NCBI RefSeq assembly: GCF_003288815.1
Contig: NZ_NHYM01000006.1
Location: forward strand, 1-64,000
Direction: 5' to 3'
Source: Helicobacter sp. 16-1353
GTDB lineage: Bacteria; Campylobacterota; Campylobacteria; Campylobacterales; Helicobacteraceae
DNA length: 64,000 nt
The notes beneath the pieces are model-generated. The model searched no databases. It saw only the letters and a program-made list of their open reading frames with translations, and was not told where the DNA came from. The position numbers and the translations under genes were made by a program. Below are positions 34,862 through 44,193 of the stretch, piece by piece (within the stretch, counting starts at the first letter, position 1; each line of letters opens with the position of its first letter).

Positions 34862-35791
34862 TTGAGTAAGGTTGTAATCGGCTCTCGTGGGAGTGTCTTG
34901 GCGTTGTGGCAGGCGAATTTTATAAAAGATAAATTGGCGGATTTTGGCATTTCTTGCGAGATAAAAATCGTAAAAACCACAGGCGATAAAATCCTAGATG
35001 CACCGCTCTCAAAAATCGGTGGCAAGGGGCTTTTCACAAAGGAGTTGGAGGAGTTGCTCCTAAAGCGCGAAATAACTCTAGCCGTGCATTCGCTAAAAGA
35101 TGTGCCGGTGGTGCTTCCAAAAGGATTAATTCTAGCGAGTATTACGAAGCGAGAAGATGTTAGGGACTGCTTTTTGAGTCATAAATTTCAAGATATAGAA
35201 TCTTTGCCAAAGGGCGCGAAAGTCGGCACGACCTCGCTTCGTAGGGCAATGCAGCTAAAATATATGCGAAGTGATTTGGAAACTATTAGCCTAAGGGGGA
35301 ATGTGCAAACTAGGCTTAAAAAGCTCCATTTGGGCGAGTTTGACGCCATAATCTTAGCGAAAGCTGGGGTAAATCGACTTGGGATTAGCGAGAGTGATGT
35401 GCGTTTTATCACGCCAATTGGGGTGGAATCTATGATTCCAGCGATGGGGCAGGGGGCGCTTGGGATTGAATGTAGGGCGGATTGTGCGATTTTGGAAGTT
35501 TTGCAAAAGCTAAATGATGAGGTTGCAAGTATCGAATGTGGCTTGGAACGGGAGTTTGTGCGGTTGCTTGATGGTGGCTGTCAAGTGCCAATCGGCGTCC
35601 ATGCGAACTATAATGGCGATAAAATCGAGCTAAATGCCGTAATTGGGCTTCCAAATGGTGCGGAGATAATTAAAGATTCTATTATTGGGGGTAGGGCGGA
35701 GAATCTAGCTTTAAAATTATTTCAAAAGGTCGAAAAAAAAGGTGTAAAAGAGCTTTTAAAAAAAGCTTTTGAAATGATAGATTTTCTATAA
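34862..35791 (+). CDS. hemC: Hydroxymethylbilane synthase (porphobilinogen deaminase)
   Basis: Polymerises four porphobilinogens in heme synthesis. I place the start at TTG 34862, after AAAGGA, giving [18 protein letters not shown] and 309 residues, the family length; the ATG at 34820 would add 14 residues not seen in the family. The dipyrromethane-cofactor cysteine is in [10 protein letters not shown], and LRGNVQTRL is the substrate-binding segment. First of a plus-strand cluster with bpt, psd, nadA and nadC. Confidence 0.95.
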   Translation: MSKVVIGSRGSVLALWQANFIKDKLADFGISCEIKIVKTTGDKILDAPLSKIGGKGLFTKELEELLLKREITLAVHSLKDVPVVLPKGLILASITKREDVRDCFLSHKFQDIESLPKGAKVGTTSLRRAMQLKYMRSDLETISLRGNVQTRLKKLHLGEFDAIILAKAGVNRLGISESDVRFITPIGVESMIPAMGQGALGIECRADCAILEVLQKLNDEVASIECGLEREFVRLLDGGCQVPIGVHANYNGDKIELNAVIGLPNGAEIIKDSIIGGRAENLALKLFQKVEKKGVKELLKKAFEMIDFL

Positions 35792-35800
35792 AGGTGTATT

Positions 35801-36544
35801 TTGAATAGATTTTGTTATAAAAATGCTATATTTTATTACTCATTTAGTGATTGTGCTTATATTTGTGGCAATGATGCGATGTTTCATTATGCTTCTATAG
35901 AATCCTGTTCGGAGGATTTTTATAATGCACTTTTAGAGCGGGGTTGGAGGCGATTTGGTGAGATATTTTTCGCTCCGTTTTGTGATTATTGTCAAAAATG
36001 TATTTCTATTAGGCAAATTGTTGATGATTTTACCTTGTCTAAAAATCATAAAAAGATTATAAATAAAAATAAAATCATTAATATCAATATCGAGATTCCT
36101 ACATATAGCCTAGAAAAAGTTGAACTTTATAATAAATATCACACTAATATGAATATTAAAAAAAAATGGGAGTATAATCAAATTGATAGAGATAAGTATA
36201 TTCATATGTTTATAGATGGAAAACAAAATTTTGGTAAAGAAATAGATTATTATATTGATGATAAATTAATAGGTGTTGCTTTTGTAGATATATTGAAAGT
36301 GAAAAGGGCAATGAGTGCGATATATTTCTTTTACGACCACGATTATAGTCATTTATCTTTAGGGACTTTTTCTATTCTAAAACAATTAGAAATTGCTAAA
36401 ATGCTTAATTTAAAATATTTTTATCCCGGATATTGGATTAAAAATCATCATTCTTTGGGCTATAAAGAGCGATTTAAACCTTTTGAAATTTTAGTAAATC
36501 GTCCAAAAATCTATGAAATGCCAATTTGGAAATCATATGAATAA
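35801..36544 (+). CDS. bpt: Aspartate/glutamate leucyltransferase (Bpt/Ate family)
   Basis: Aminoacyl-tRNA-protein transferase of the N-end rule pathway, 247 residues. The N-terminal Cys cluster CDYCQKCISIR and the C-terminal ATE-family region YFFYDHDYSHLSLGTFSILKQ, YPGYWI and YKERFKP are typical. Bacterial members usually add Leu to N-terminal Asp or Glu. It starts at TTG after AAAGG, nine bases after hemC. Confidence 0.88.
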   Translation: MNRFCYKNAIFYYSFSDCAYICGNDAMFHYASIESCSEDFYNALLERGWRRFGEIFFAPFCDYCQKCISIRQIVDDFTLSKNHKKIINKNKIININIEIPTYSLEKVELYNKYHTNMNIKKKWEYNQIDRDKYIHMFIDGKQNFGKEIDYYIDDKLIGVAFVDILKVKRAMSAIYFFYDHDYSHLSLGTFSILKQLEIAKMLNLKYFYPGYWIKNHHSLGYKERFKPFEILVNRPKIYEMPIWKSYE

Positions 36545-36562
36545 ATTTAGTAAAGGAAAATT

Positions 36563-37360
36563 ATGAGTTTTACAAAGATTATTTCTCGCTGTTTTGGTGT
36601 GATTGCAAATATTAAATTCTTTCCGCCAATCCAACACTTTATTAATAAGCAATATATTCGAATCTTTAAAATAGATTTGAGGGAATTTCAACCATATTAT
36701 TATTATAAAAGTTTGAATGAGCTTTTTACGCGTGGATTGCGGGTTAATAGGGAGTTTGATAAAAGTGATGAGATTTTTATCTCACCTATTGATGGCAAAG
36801 TAATGCAAACAGGAAAAGTAGAAAATGATAAGGCATTGCAAATAAAAGGCTTTAGTTATTCAGTAGAAAGGCTTGTTGGTGAGAATGTGGATTCCACCTT
36901 GAGATATGCAAATTTATATCTAAGCCCAAGCAATTATCACCGCTATCACGCACCTTGCGATATGTGGGTGGAATCTATAAGCCATTTTAATGGGGCATTA
37001 TTGCCCGTGCATATGAAGTCGCTAAGGAAAAATCGCAATCTTTTTGTGCGAAATGAAAGAGTTGTATTAAAAGCGAGAGATAAATTTGGTAATATACTTT
37101 ATTTTGTTGCTGTGGGAGCACTTAATGTTGGTGGGATAATTTTTTATATTGAGCCTAGAATCCAAAATAAACATAGTTCATATAAAAAAAGTTTTCATTA
37201 TAAAAATCCAAAATTCATTAAAAAAGGCGAAGAAATAGGAATGTTTAAGATGGGCTCTACTATCGTTTTATTGGCTTCACAAGTGGAGATTCTAAAAAGT
37301 GATTGCGATATTTCATTTGGTGAGAGTTTATTTAAACATATAGAGCAAAAAGATATATAA
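36563..37360 (+). CDS. psd: Phosphatidylserine decarboxylase
   Basis: Membrane-associated enzyme making phosphatidylethanolamine, 265 residues. The self-cleavage site that generates the pyruvoyl group is usually LGST; here it reads MGSTIVLL near residue 233, with the reactive Ser conserved. SPSNYHRYHAPCD carries the conserved His motif. Followed within 11 bases by nadA; psd-nadA-nadC is the order I recall in H. pylori. Confidence 0.93.
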   Translation: MSFTKIISRCFGVIANIKFFPPIQHFINKQYIRIFKIDLREFQPYYYYKSLNELFTRGLRVNREFDKSDEIFISPIDGKVMQTGKVENDKALQIKGFSYSVERLVGENVDSTLRYANLYLSPSNYHRYHAPCDMWVESISHFNGALLPVHMKSLRKNRNLFVRNERVVLKARDKFGNILYFVAVGALNVGGIIFYIEPRIQNKHSSYKKSFHYKNPKFIKKGEEIGMFKMGSTIVLLASQVEILKSDCDISFGESLFKHIEQKDI

Positions 37361-37370
37361 AGGATAATTT

Positions 37371-38381
37371 TTGTTAGATTTAAAAGATAAAATAAAATCA
37401 TTGAAAAAGGATTTAAACGCCCTAATTGTGGCTCATTATTATCAGCGAGATGAGATTGTAGAGCTTGCTGACTTCTGTGGCGATAGCTTGGAGTTAGCAA
37501 AAAGGGCGAGCAGTGCGGATAATGAGCTGATTGTATTTTGTGGCGTTAGCTTTATGGGGCAGAGTGTAAAGCTACTCTCGCCAAAAAAGCGCGTGATTAT
37601 GCCTCGTCTTGCGTGTTGCTCGATGGCTCGAATGATAGATTCCAGCTATTTTGATAAAAGTATTGCGAAGCTGGAATCCTTAGGCATAGAGCAGAGCGAG
37701 ATTTTCCCAATGACTTATATCAATTCAAATGCCGATGTAAAGGCAAAAGTAGGCAAGATGAATGGGGTCGTATGCACTAGCTCAAATGCCGCGAAAATTT
37801 TTGATTACGCATTGAGCCTAAATAAAAAAATCTTTTTTATGCCAGACCGCTGTTTGGGCGTGAATCTGGCGAATAAAAATCACAAGAAAAGCTCTATTTT
37901 AGGGCTTTCTAGCGATAAGACGATAAAAGAAAGTGAGGTTATTTGCTATGATGGATTCTGTTCCATTCATCAGCTTTTTAGCGTGAGTGATATTGAATTT
38001 TACCGCGAAAAATATAGCGATATTATTATCGTAGTCCACCCCGAGTGCGACCCAAAAGTCGTGGATAAAGCGGACTTTTCCGGCTCTACTAGTCAAATTA
38101 TTTCTTTTGTTGCAAATCTCCCAGAGAATGCAAAAGTCGCCGTTGGCACGGAGTTTAACCTTGTAAATCGCCTAACTAAGCAAAACGGGAATAAGGAAAA
38201 TATATTCGTGCTGTCCTCCACCAAGCCAGAATGCCCTACGATGAATGAAACTTCGTTAGAGGATTTGTATAATGTAATGCTTTCATTTAAAGAGGATATG
38301 CCCTATAATGAGGTCGAGGTGGAGAGCGATGTTATAGAATACGGAGCAAGGGCGTTAAATAAAATGCTGGAGCTATCGTGA
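37371..38381 (+). CDS. nadA: Quinolinate synthase NadA
   Basis: [4Fe-4S] enzyme condensing iminoaspartate and DHAP to quinolinate, 336 residues. Conserved blocks: [39 protein letters not shown] and [14 protein letters not shown] with a cluster cysteine. TTG start after AAAGGA. The stop overlaps the nadC GTG start by 4 bases. Confidence 0.95.
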   Translation: MLDLKDKIKSLKKDLNALIVAHYYQRDEIVELADFCGDSLELAKRASSADNELIVFCGVSFMGQSVKLLSPKKRVIMPRLACCSMARMIDSSYFDKSIAKLESLGIEQSEIFPMTYINSNADVKAKVGKMNGVVCTSSNAAKIFDYALSLNKKIFFMPDRCLGVNLANKNHKKSSILGLSSDKTIKESEVICYDGFCSIHQLFSVSDIEFYREKYSDIIIVVHPECDPKVVDKADFSGSTSQIISFVANLPENAKVAVGTEFNLVNRLTKQNGNKENIFVLSSTKPECPTMNETSLEDLYNVMLSFKEDMPYNEVEVESDVIEYGARALNKMLELS

Positions 38382-39298
38382 GAGAGTTTGTGGAAAATGC
38401 TCTAAGGGAGGATTTGGGGCGGGGCGATTTATTCGAGCGGGTTTTGGGCGAATCTGCTTTGGGGAGTGGGTTGCAAAATGGGCTAGATTTAGCGAATTTT
38501 GTGCGAAATGGGGCAAATGAGATTGAAAACGACTCAATAAATGGCTTAAGAAATAAAAAAGTAACCGCCAAGATTCTAGCCAAAGAGGACGGAATCTTAT
38601 CCGGGAGAGCCTATGTGGAGGAGCTTTTTGGGCTTTTTAGTATAGAATCTAGATTCCACCTTAAGGACGGAGCGGAGTTTGTAAAAGGGGCGATTTTATG
38701 CGAGATTAAGGGGGCTTATGTAGATATTTTAAAAGTCGAGCGAACAGCGTTAAATATCCTCCAGCACAGCAGTGGAATCGCCACAAACACCGCAAAATAT
38801 GTGAATGTCTTAAGGGAAAATGACCTAAATACGACCCTTTTGGATACGAGGAAAACTCGTCCATTGCTTAGGGCGTTTGAGAAATATTCTGTTTTAAATG
38901 GTGGCGGGAGGAATCACCGCTTTGGGCTAGATGAGTGCCTAATGCTAAAAGATACGCATTTAAGGCATATTAAAGATTTGGCAGAATTTATAAAAATAGC
39001 TAGGGCAAAAATCCCGTGGAGCTGTAAAATCGAGGTTGAATGCGAGGATTTTAAGGCGACAAAAAGGGCAATGGAGAGTGGCTGTGATATAGTGATGTGT
39101 GATAATATGAAGCCAAGTGAGATTGCAAAAGTCGTGGAATATCGAAATAATCTTTCTAGTGGGATTCTAATCGAGGCAAGTGGGAATGTGAGTGAAAATA
39201 ATATCGTAGAAATCGCCAAAAGTGGCGTTGATGCAATAAGTGTGGGAAGCCTCATTCATCACGCAGTTTGGGTAGATTTATCGATGAGAATGGATTGA
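38378..39298 (+). CDS. nadC: Quinolinate phosphoribosyltransferase NadC
   Basis: Converts quinolinate and PRPP to nicotinate mononucleotide, 306 residues. Motifs: EDLGRGDL at the N-terminus, [31 protein letters not shown] and the barrel-end [11 protein letters not shown] start within the nadA stop. Between EDLGRGDL and [15 protein letters not shown] there are about 40 residues where family members have about 15-20, a low-complexity insert that explains the extra length. Confidence 0.94.
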   Translation: MREFVENALREDLGRGDLFERVLGESALGSGLQNGLDLANFVRNGANEIENDSINGLRNKKVTAKILAKEDGILSGRAYVEELFGLFSIESRFHLKDGAEFVKGAILCEIKGAYVDILKVERTALNILQHSSGIATNTAKYVNVLRENDLNTTLLDTRKTRPLLRAFEKYSVLNGGGRNHRFGLDECLMLKDTHLRHIKDLAEFIKIARAKIPWSCKIEVECEDFKATKRAMESGCDIVMCDNMKPSEIAKVVEYRNNLSSGILIEASGNVSENNIVEIAKSGVDAISVGSLIHHAVWVDLSMRMD

Positions 39299-39448
39299 AA
39301 AGGCAAGTTTACTTAGCTTGATAGGGGAGTAAAACGAATGATAGCAAAGTTTTAGATTCTAAACTTAACTTTTTTAAGATTCTTAGATTTTGATAAAATT
39401 TCGCTATCTCTCGTTTTAGAATATAATGCTTTTATAGCTTAGACGTTG

Positions 39449-39465
39449 AAAGGGTGAAGCCCTTT
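39449..39465 (+). terminator. Hairpin with T-rich tail in the nadC-thiL gap
   Basis: AAAGGG-TGAAG-CCCTTT followed by ATTTT, in a 216-base gap. Suggests termination of the hemC-nadC transcript, with thiL then using its own promoter or read-through. Confidence 0.5.
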
Positions 39466-39514
39466 ATTTTAGGAAAATTTTATTTGCCCAATTAAGTAAA
39501 TAAAGGATAAATCA

Positions 39515-40348
39515 ATGGATAGAGAATCTTTTTTTATTTCTAAATTACAGGATTCAGGTGTTACTCTAAAGCTAGATGATGATGGAATCCTAATTGATAA
39601 ATATGTCTATGCTATGGATTTATTCTGCGAAAATGTGCATTTTACAAAAGAGCATTTTAGCTATTATCAAATCGCAACAAAGGCGATGTTGGTAAATATC
39701 TCCGACATTCTTGCGATGGGAGTAAAACCACAATATGCGATGCTTGGAATCTCATTTAATGATATTATGAAACCAAAAGATATTAGTCAATTTCAACAAG
39801 GCATAGTGGATATTTGCAAACAATATAATATTAAGATTATTGGTGGCGATACGATAAAAGACGATAAGTTAAATATCGCAATTACAATGTTTGGTAAAAA
39901 AAATCGCTACATCATTCAAAGAAAAAATTTTAAAGCAAATGATGTAGTTTTTTTTACAGGGACTTTGGGAAATGTCTTAAAGGATATGAAGTTTTTATAT
40001 AATGGAAGAAAACTTGCTAAAAAATCAAAATTCTACTTACCAGAATTAAAAGAAGAATTTATTTATGATATTTTGCCATTTATCAAAGGTGGAATGGATA
40101 TTTCTGATGGATTATTTTATGAATTAAATAGAATCTCCAAGCTAAATAATGTTAGATTTAAGTTTTATAAAAAAATAAACAAATATATGGCTTTAAGTGG
40201 AGAAGAATATGAACTTTTATTTTCTGTATCAATTAAGCACACAAGAAAGCTTCAAATTATTGCAAATAAACATAGGGTTAAGATTACAAAACTTGCAAAA
40301 ATATTGAATGGCAGACAAAGATTCTATTGTCGACCACACCACAAATAA
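39515..40348 (+). CDS. thiL: Thiamine-monophosphate kinase ThiL
   Basis: ATP-dependent conversion of TMP to thiamine diphosphate, 277 residues, somewhat short for the family. AIR-synthase-type motifs: AMDLFCENVHF, KAMLVNISDILAMGVKP with metal-binding Asp, IIGGDTI, GGMDISDGL and SGEEYELLF. AAAGGA ribosome-binding site precedes the ATG. Convergent with a small membrane-protein gene. Confidence 0.92.
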   Translation: MDRESFFISKLQDSGVTLKLDDDGILIDKYVYAMDLFCENVHFTKEHFSYYQIATKAMLVNISDILAMGVKPQYAMLGISFNDIMKPKDISQFQQGIVDICKQYNIKIIGGDTIKDDKLNIAITMFGKKNRYIIQRKNFKANDVVFFTGTLGNVLKDMKFLYNGRKLAKKSKFYLPELKEEFIYDILPFIKGGMDISDGLFYELNRISKLNNVRFKFYKKINKYMALSGEEYELLFSVSIKHTRKLQIIANKHRVKITKLAKILNGRQRFYCRPHHK

Positions 40349-40350
40349 AT

Positions 40351-40578
40351 TTATTGATTTTTTGTTATGGCTCGTTCTGCTCCAGTATCTTGTAGAACTG
40401 TTGCATTTTTCTCAGCAAGTTCTTTTTCTGTTTTTATTCTATGCTCGACATAATCTTTATTTGCTTCTTCTATTGGATTTTCCCACCAATCTGCTAAAGG
40501 ATTTCTTTTTTCCACAAACGAGTAGTAACATACTACACCAACTACCCCAACCACAACTATTTTTCCTAAATTACTCAT
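40351..40578 (-). CDS. Small single-span membrane protein, unknown function
   Basis: 75 residues: one N-terminal hydrophobic helix (residues 6-20, IVVVGVVGVVCYYSF) followed by a charged helical region. A GAGGTAGCAA ribosome-binding site and ATG support translation, and its stop lies two bases after the convergent thiL stop. I do not recognise a family. Confidence 0.6.
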   Translation of the reverse strand: MSNLGKIVVVGVVGVVCYYSFVEKRNPLADWWENPIEEANKDYVEHRIKTEKELAEKNATVLQDTGAERAITKNQ

Positions 40579-40607
40579 TTGCTACCTCACCAAATATTAA
40601 TTTATAC

Positions 40608-40617
40608 TATAATTATA
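40608..40617. promoter_or_regulatory. Overlapping divergent -10 elements
   Basis: TATAATTATA contains TATAAT on both strands, between the divergent small membrane-protein gene (ATG 34 bases away) and ubiD (GTG 58 bases away). Could serve either or both. Confidence 0.35.
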
Positions 40618-40670
40618 ACAAATTTATTTAATATTTATTTGCTAATTTGACATAAGTATATGAGGTATTC

Positions 40671-42587
40671 GTGCAAAATATAATCGAATTTTTAAAAACA
40701 CATAATGAAATTAGGATTATAGATGATGAGTTAGATATTGAGCTAGAGATTCCCCACATCGCTTATATCGAGGTGAAAAAGCCCGATTCTAAGGCACTTT
40801 TATTTACTAATCCAATCTCAAAACGCCTAAATAAAAAGTATGAAATGCCCGTTTTGATGAATCTTTTTGGCTCTTTTAATCGCCTAGATTTGCTTTTCCC
40901 AAATCATCAAAATATCGCTGGAGATATTGAAAAACTTTTAAAATTCACCGCTCCAAGCGGGTTTAAAGATTCCCTATCTAAGCTAAAAAATATTTTAAAT
41001 TTCCGCCATATTTTCCCTAAAAAAGTTAAAAAAAATCTGCAAGAAGTGGTGCATTTGGGCGAAAATGTGGATTTGGAAAGTCTTCCTATTTTAAAAACTT
41101 GGGAGAGCGATGGTGGGGCGTTTATCACTATGGGGCAGGTTTATACGCAAAGTTTGGACGGGAAAATTAAGAATCTAGGAATGTATCGCCTTCAAGTTTT
41201 TGATAAAAATCACTTGGGAATGCACTGGCAGATTCATAAAGATTCCACGAACTTTTTTAGCGAGTATAAACGGGCGGGGCGGAAAATGCCAGTTAGCATT
41301 GCTATCGGTGGCGACCCACTTTACACTTGGTGCGGACAGGCTCCAATGCCCTATGGAATGTATGAGCTAATGCTTTATGGCTTATTTCGTAAATCCCGCC
41401 CAAAGGTCGCCAAGTGCCTAACCAACGACCTTTTCGTGCCGTATGACTGCGATATTGTCTTAGAGGGATTTGTGGATACAGAAAAGTTCGTGCTCGAGGG
41501 TCCTTTTGGCGACCACACGGGCTTTTATACGCCAATCGAGCCGTATCCAGTTATGGAAGTTACGGCAATTCGCACGATAAAAAAGCCCATTTATCTTGCC
41601 ACCGTGGTCGGTAAACCCCCGCTAGAGGATAAATATATGGGTTATATGACCGAGCGGATTTTCTTGCCACTTTTGAAAACCACGACCCCGGCGTTAGTTG
41701 ATTATTATATGCCTGAAAATGGCGTTTTCCACAATCTAATCTTGGCGAAAATCGACCCAAAATACCCCGCCCACGCAAAGCAGATTATGCATGGATTTTG
41801 GGGAGTAGGGCAGATGAGTTTTGTCAAACACGCCATTTTCGTCCCCAAATCCGCTCCGGAATTAAGCGACAATCTCGCAATTACCGAGTATATTTTAAAT
41901 CATTTGGATATAAATGACTTGCTAATTTCCTTTGGAATCTGCGATGCCCTAGACCACTCATCGCCACATTACGCACAAGGCGGGAAGCTTGGGATTGACT
42001 GCACTTTGGCGGAATTTGGCTCTGAATGTGCGGGGGGAAATCCTAAAAATTTGAGAGATTCGGCGGAATCCGCGGAATCTAAAGGGGAATCCGCGGAACT
42101 CAAGGCGGAATCTGTGGATTTTAAGAATCTAGATTCTACTAATTTAGAGATTTTAAGCGACCTAGAATTATTAGCAAAAATCAAGCGAGATTATAGCGAA
42201 GTGGCGGATTTACGCCAGTATTTCACACATACGAAAAATCCGCTAACTATAATTTTAATTGATAAAAAAACGCGAGTTTTAGACCACATCGACGCCTTTA
42301 ATCCAAGGCATTGTAAAATCGTTTTTGCCCTTGATAGCGAGAATAACGACCTTGAAAATTTATATATGCTACTTTGGCGGATTGTAAATAATATCGATGC
42401 GAGCCGTGATATAGGGATAAAAAATGGTATCGCCCTAATCGATGCGACTAAAAAAGGCGAGTTGGAGGGGCATTTACGCGAGTGGCCCAAAGATGTGGTT
42501 TGCACGAGGGCGATTGTGGAGGGCTTAGTAGAGCGTGGTATTTTGGAGAGAGATGAGGAATTGTGGAAAAAATATCAAATCTTTTAG
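40671..42587 (+). CDS. ubiD: UbiD-family decarboxylase
   Basis: Prenylated-FMN-dependent aromatic decarboxylase of 638 residues. Recognisable blocks: MPVSIAIGGDPLYTW, LEGPFGDHTGFYTP and PVMEVTAIRTIKKPIY with conserved Glu/Arg. Helicobacter lacks ubiquinone, so the enzyme probably serves menaquinone synthesis by the futalosine route. GTG start. Residues about 455-485 form an Asp/Glu-Ser-rich insert (RDSAESAESKGES) made from repeated GGAATC units, between two conserved regions. The partner UbiX is not in the window. Confidence 0.92.
   Translation: MQNIIEFLKTHNEIRIIDDELDIELEIPHIAYIEVKKPDSKALLFTNPISKRLNKKYEMPVLMNLFGSFNRLDLLFPNHQNIAGDIEKLLKFTAPSGFKDSLSKLKNILNFRHIFPKKVKKNLQEVVHLGENVDLESLPILKTWESDGGAFITMGQVYTQSLDGKIKNLGMYRLQVFDKNHLGMHWQIHKDSTNFFSEYKRAGRKMPVSIAIGGDPLYTWCGQAPMPYGMYELMLYGLFRKSRPKVAKCLTNDLFVPYDCDIVLEGFVDTEKFVLEGPFGDHTGFYTPIEPYPVMEVTAIRTIKKPIYLATVVGKPPLEDKYMGYMTERIFLPLLKTTTPALVDYYMPENGVFHNLILAKIDPKYPAHAKQIMHGFWGVGQMSFVKHAIFVPKSAPELSDNLAITEYILNHLDINDLLISFGICDALDHSSPHYAQGGKLGIDCTLAEFGSECAGGNPKNLRDSAESAESKGESAELKAESVDFKNLDSTNLEILSDLELLAKIKRDYSEVADLRQYFTHTKNPLTIILIDKKTRVLDHIDAFNPRHCKIVFALDSENNDLENLYMLLWRIVNNIDASRDIGIKNGIALIDATKKGELEGHLREWPKDVVCTRAIVEGLVERGILERDEELWKKYQIF
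42057..42145. repeat. GAATC/GATTC-rich insert in ubiD
   Basis: Seven GAATC/GATTC words in about 90 bases, several as GCGGAATC, encoding Ser/Glu-rich linker. Same word as in the glycan-operon linkers but without a poly-G tract. Confidence 0.65.
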
Positions 42588-42639
42588 TAAAATTTTAAGT
42601 TTGATAATATTTTATAATTAAATAAGATAAAGGAAAAAA

Positions 42640-43164
42640 ATGATAAAAACATTTGGTTTATTTATTTCTATATTGTTATTTAGCGTCGTTTTAGTTGCTT
42701 GTGGCGAAAAAAAAGATGAAAATTCGCAAGATATAAATACCAGTGAATCTACTACTATAATAGAATCTCAAAATAACGCTACTATAGAATCTAATATAGA
42801 GGATTCCAATAATATCGTAGAAAAATCTACTTTAGATGTAATGCAGGATATAACACCAACAGAAGACAATCAAGCAACTTCACCATCACAACTTGCAACA
42901 ACTATTACAAGTAATGCTAGTGATTTGTATAAAAAGTGTATAGCTTGTCATGGGGTAAAAGGTGATAAAATAGCTCCGGGCAGTGTTGGAGATGTATTAA
43001 TTTACGATTTATCTAAGAATGAAATTATAGAAAGTCTCAAAGGATACAAAGCCAGAACGCTTGATAAAGGCGGGACTGCAGCGATTATGTATCTACAAAC
43101 AGCGAATCTTAGCAATGATGATATGGAAGCTTTGGGAGAATATATATCAAATCTAAATAAATAA
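42640..43164 (+). CDS. Lipoprotein c-type cytochrome (cytochrome c553-like)
   Basis: 174 residues. Lipobox LVAC near residue 21 indicates export and lipid anchoring. A Ser/Asn/Glu-rich linker of about 70 residues leads to a class I cytochrome domain with CIACHG and the axial-ligand candidate AAIMYLQT. The domain resembles Helicobacter cytochrome c553, usually an electron donor to the cb-type oxidase, but tethered here. ATG after AAAGGA. Confidence 0.85.
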   Translation: MIKTFGLFISILLFSVVLVACGEKKDENSQDINTSESTTIIESQNNATIESNIEDSNNIVEKSTLDVMQDITPTEDNQATSPSQLATTITSNASDLYKKCIACHGVKGDKIAPGSVGDVLIYDLSKNEIIESLKGYKARTLDKGGTAAIMYLQTANLSNDDMEALGEYISNLNK

Positions 43165-43169
43165 TACCT

Positions 43170-43736
43170 ATGTTTATAGTAAATGAGATTTTTGAGGCTA
43201 AATATACTAAGGAAAAATCCACATTCTTAGCATATTTACTACCTATAAAAGATTATCATTCACATCTTATTTATTTACAAAAAGAGCATAAAAAAGCCGC
43301 CCATTTCGTTCGTGCCACTAGAATCTATAACGAATACTCCCAAATCATAGAGCATTCCAGCGATGACGGCGAGCCGAAGGGAAGCTCCGGCGTGCCTGTG
43401 CTAAATGTGATGCGTGGGAATGAGCTAGTTGATTGCGGGATTATCGTGGTGCGGTATTTTGGTGGGAAATTGCTTGGCGTTGGTGGTTTGGTTAGGGCTT
43501 ATACAAATGCTTCATTAAATGTTATTAAACATTCCACATTATTAAAATTCGAGCAAATCACAACTTATACCTTAGAATTACCATTGCATAAAATAGAAAT
43601 GGCAAAATATTTATCTAAAAAGCTAGAAATTGATGTTATACATTTTGATTTTACGCAAAATTTTGCAATAATTCACATTGAAACTAATGCTACTAAGATT
43701 GACAAATTTATAAGTGCATTGAATCTACAAAAATAA
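43170..43736 (+). CDS. yigZ: YigZ/IMPACT-family protein
   Basis: UPF0029 family, 188 residues. The conserved core AAHFVRATRIYNEYSQIIEHSSDDGEPKGSSGVPVLNVM and VVRYFGGKLLGVGGLVRAYT is complete. Family members are linked to translation control in eukaryotes; the bacterial role is unclear. It begins five bases after the cytochrome stop. Confidence 0.9.
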   Translation: MFIVNEIFEAKYTKEKSTFLAYLLPIKDYHSHLIYLQKEHKKAAHFVRATRIYNEYSQIIEHSSDDGEPKGSSGVPVLNVMRGNELVDCGIIVVRYFGGKLLGVGGLVRAYTNASLNVIKHSTLLKFEQITTYTLELPLHKIEMAKYLSKKLEIDVIHFDFTQNFAIIHIETNATKIDKFISALNLQK

Positions 43737-43745
43737 AGGAACTAA

Positions 43746-44177
43746 ATGGAATATTATTTGTATATTAAAGCCCTTCATGTAATTGCTTTTGTTGCTTGGA
43801 TGGCTGTTTTGTTTTATTTGCCACGACTTTTTGTTTATCATACTGAAAATAAAGAGAATAAGGATTTTGTTAAGGTTGTAAAGATTCAAGAGGATAAATT
43901 ATATTATTTTATCGGCACTCCAGCAATCTTAGTTACAATAATAACTGGACTTATTATGATAATCCTAAATCCCGGAATGTTTAAAACAGGCGGTTGGATG
44001 CATGTAAAACTCCTATTTGCGGTATTTTTGATTATTTATCACTTGGATTGTGGTAGGCGATTGAAGCAATTAAAAAATGATATTTATATAAAATCTGGTA
44101 AATTCTATCGATTTTACAATGAGATTCCTACTATTATTTTATTTGTGATTGCGTTCTCCGCAATATTAAAATTCTAA
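43746..44177 (+). CDS. hemJ: Protoporphyrinogen IX oxidase HemJ
   Basis: Membrane enzyme of 143 residues with four helices. HemJ signature residues are the His in [12 protein letters not shown] and Lys in WMHVKLLFA. It oxidises protoporphyrinogen IX in bacteria lacking HemG or HemY, as in Helicobacter. AAGGAACTAA precedes the ATG. Confidence 0.93.
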   Translation: MEYYLYIKALHVIAFVAWMAVLFYLPRLFVYHTENKENKDFVKVVKIQEDKLYYFIGTPAILVTIITGLIMIILNPGMFKTGGWMHVKLLFAVFLIIYHLDCGRRLKQLKNDIYIKSGKFYRFYNEIPTIILFVIAFSAILKF

Positions 44178-44193
44178 TTTTTGGTATTATCTA

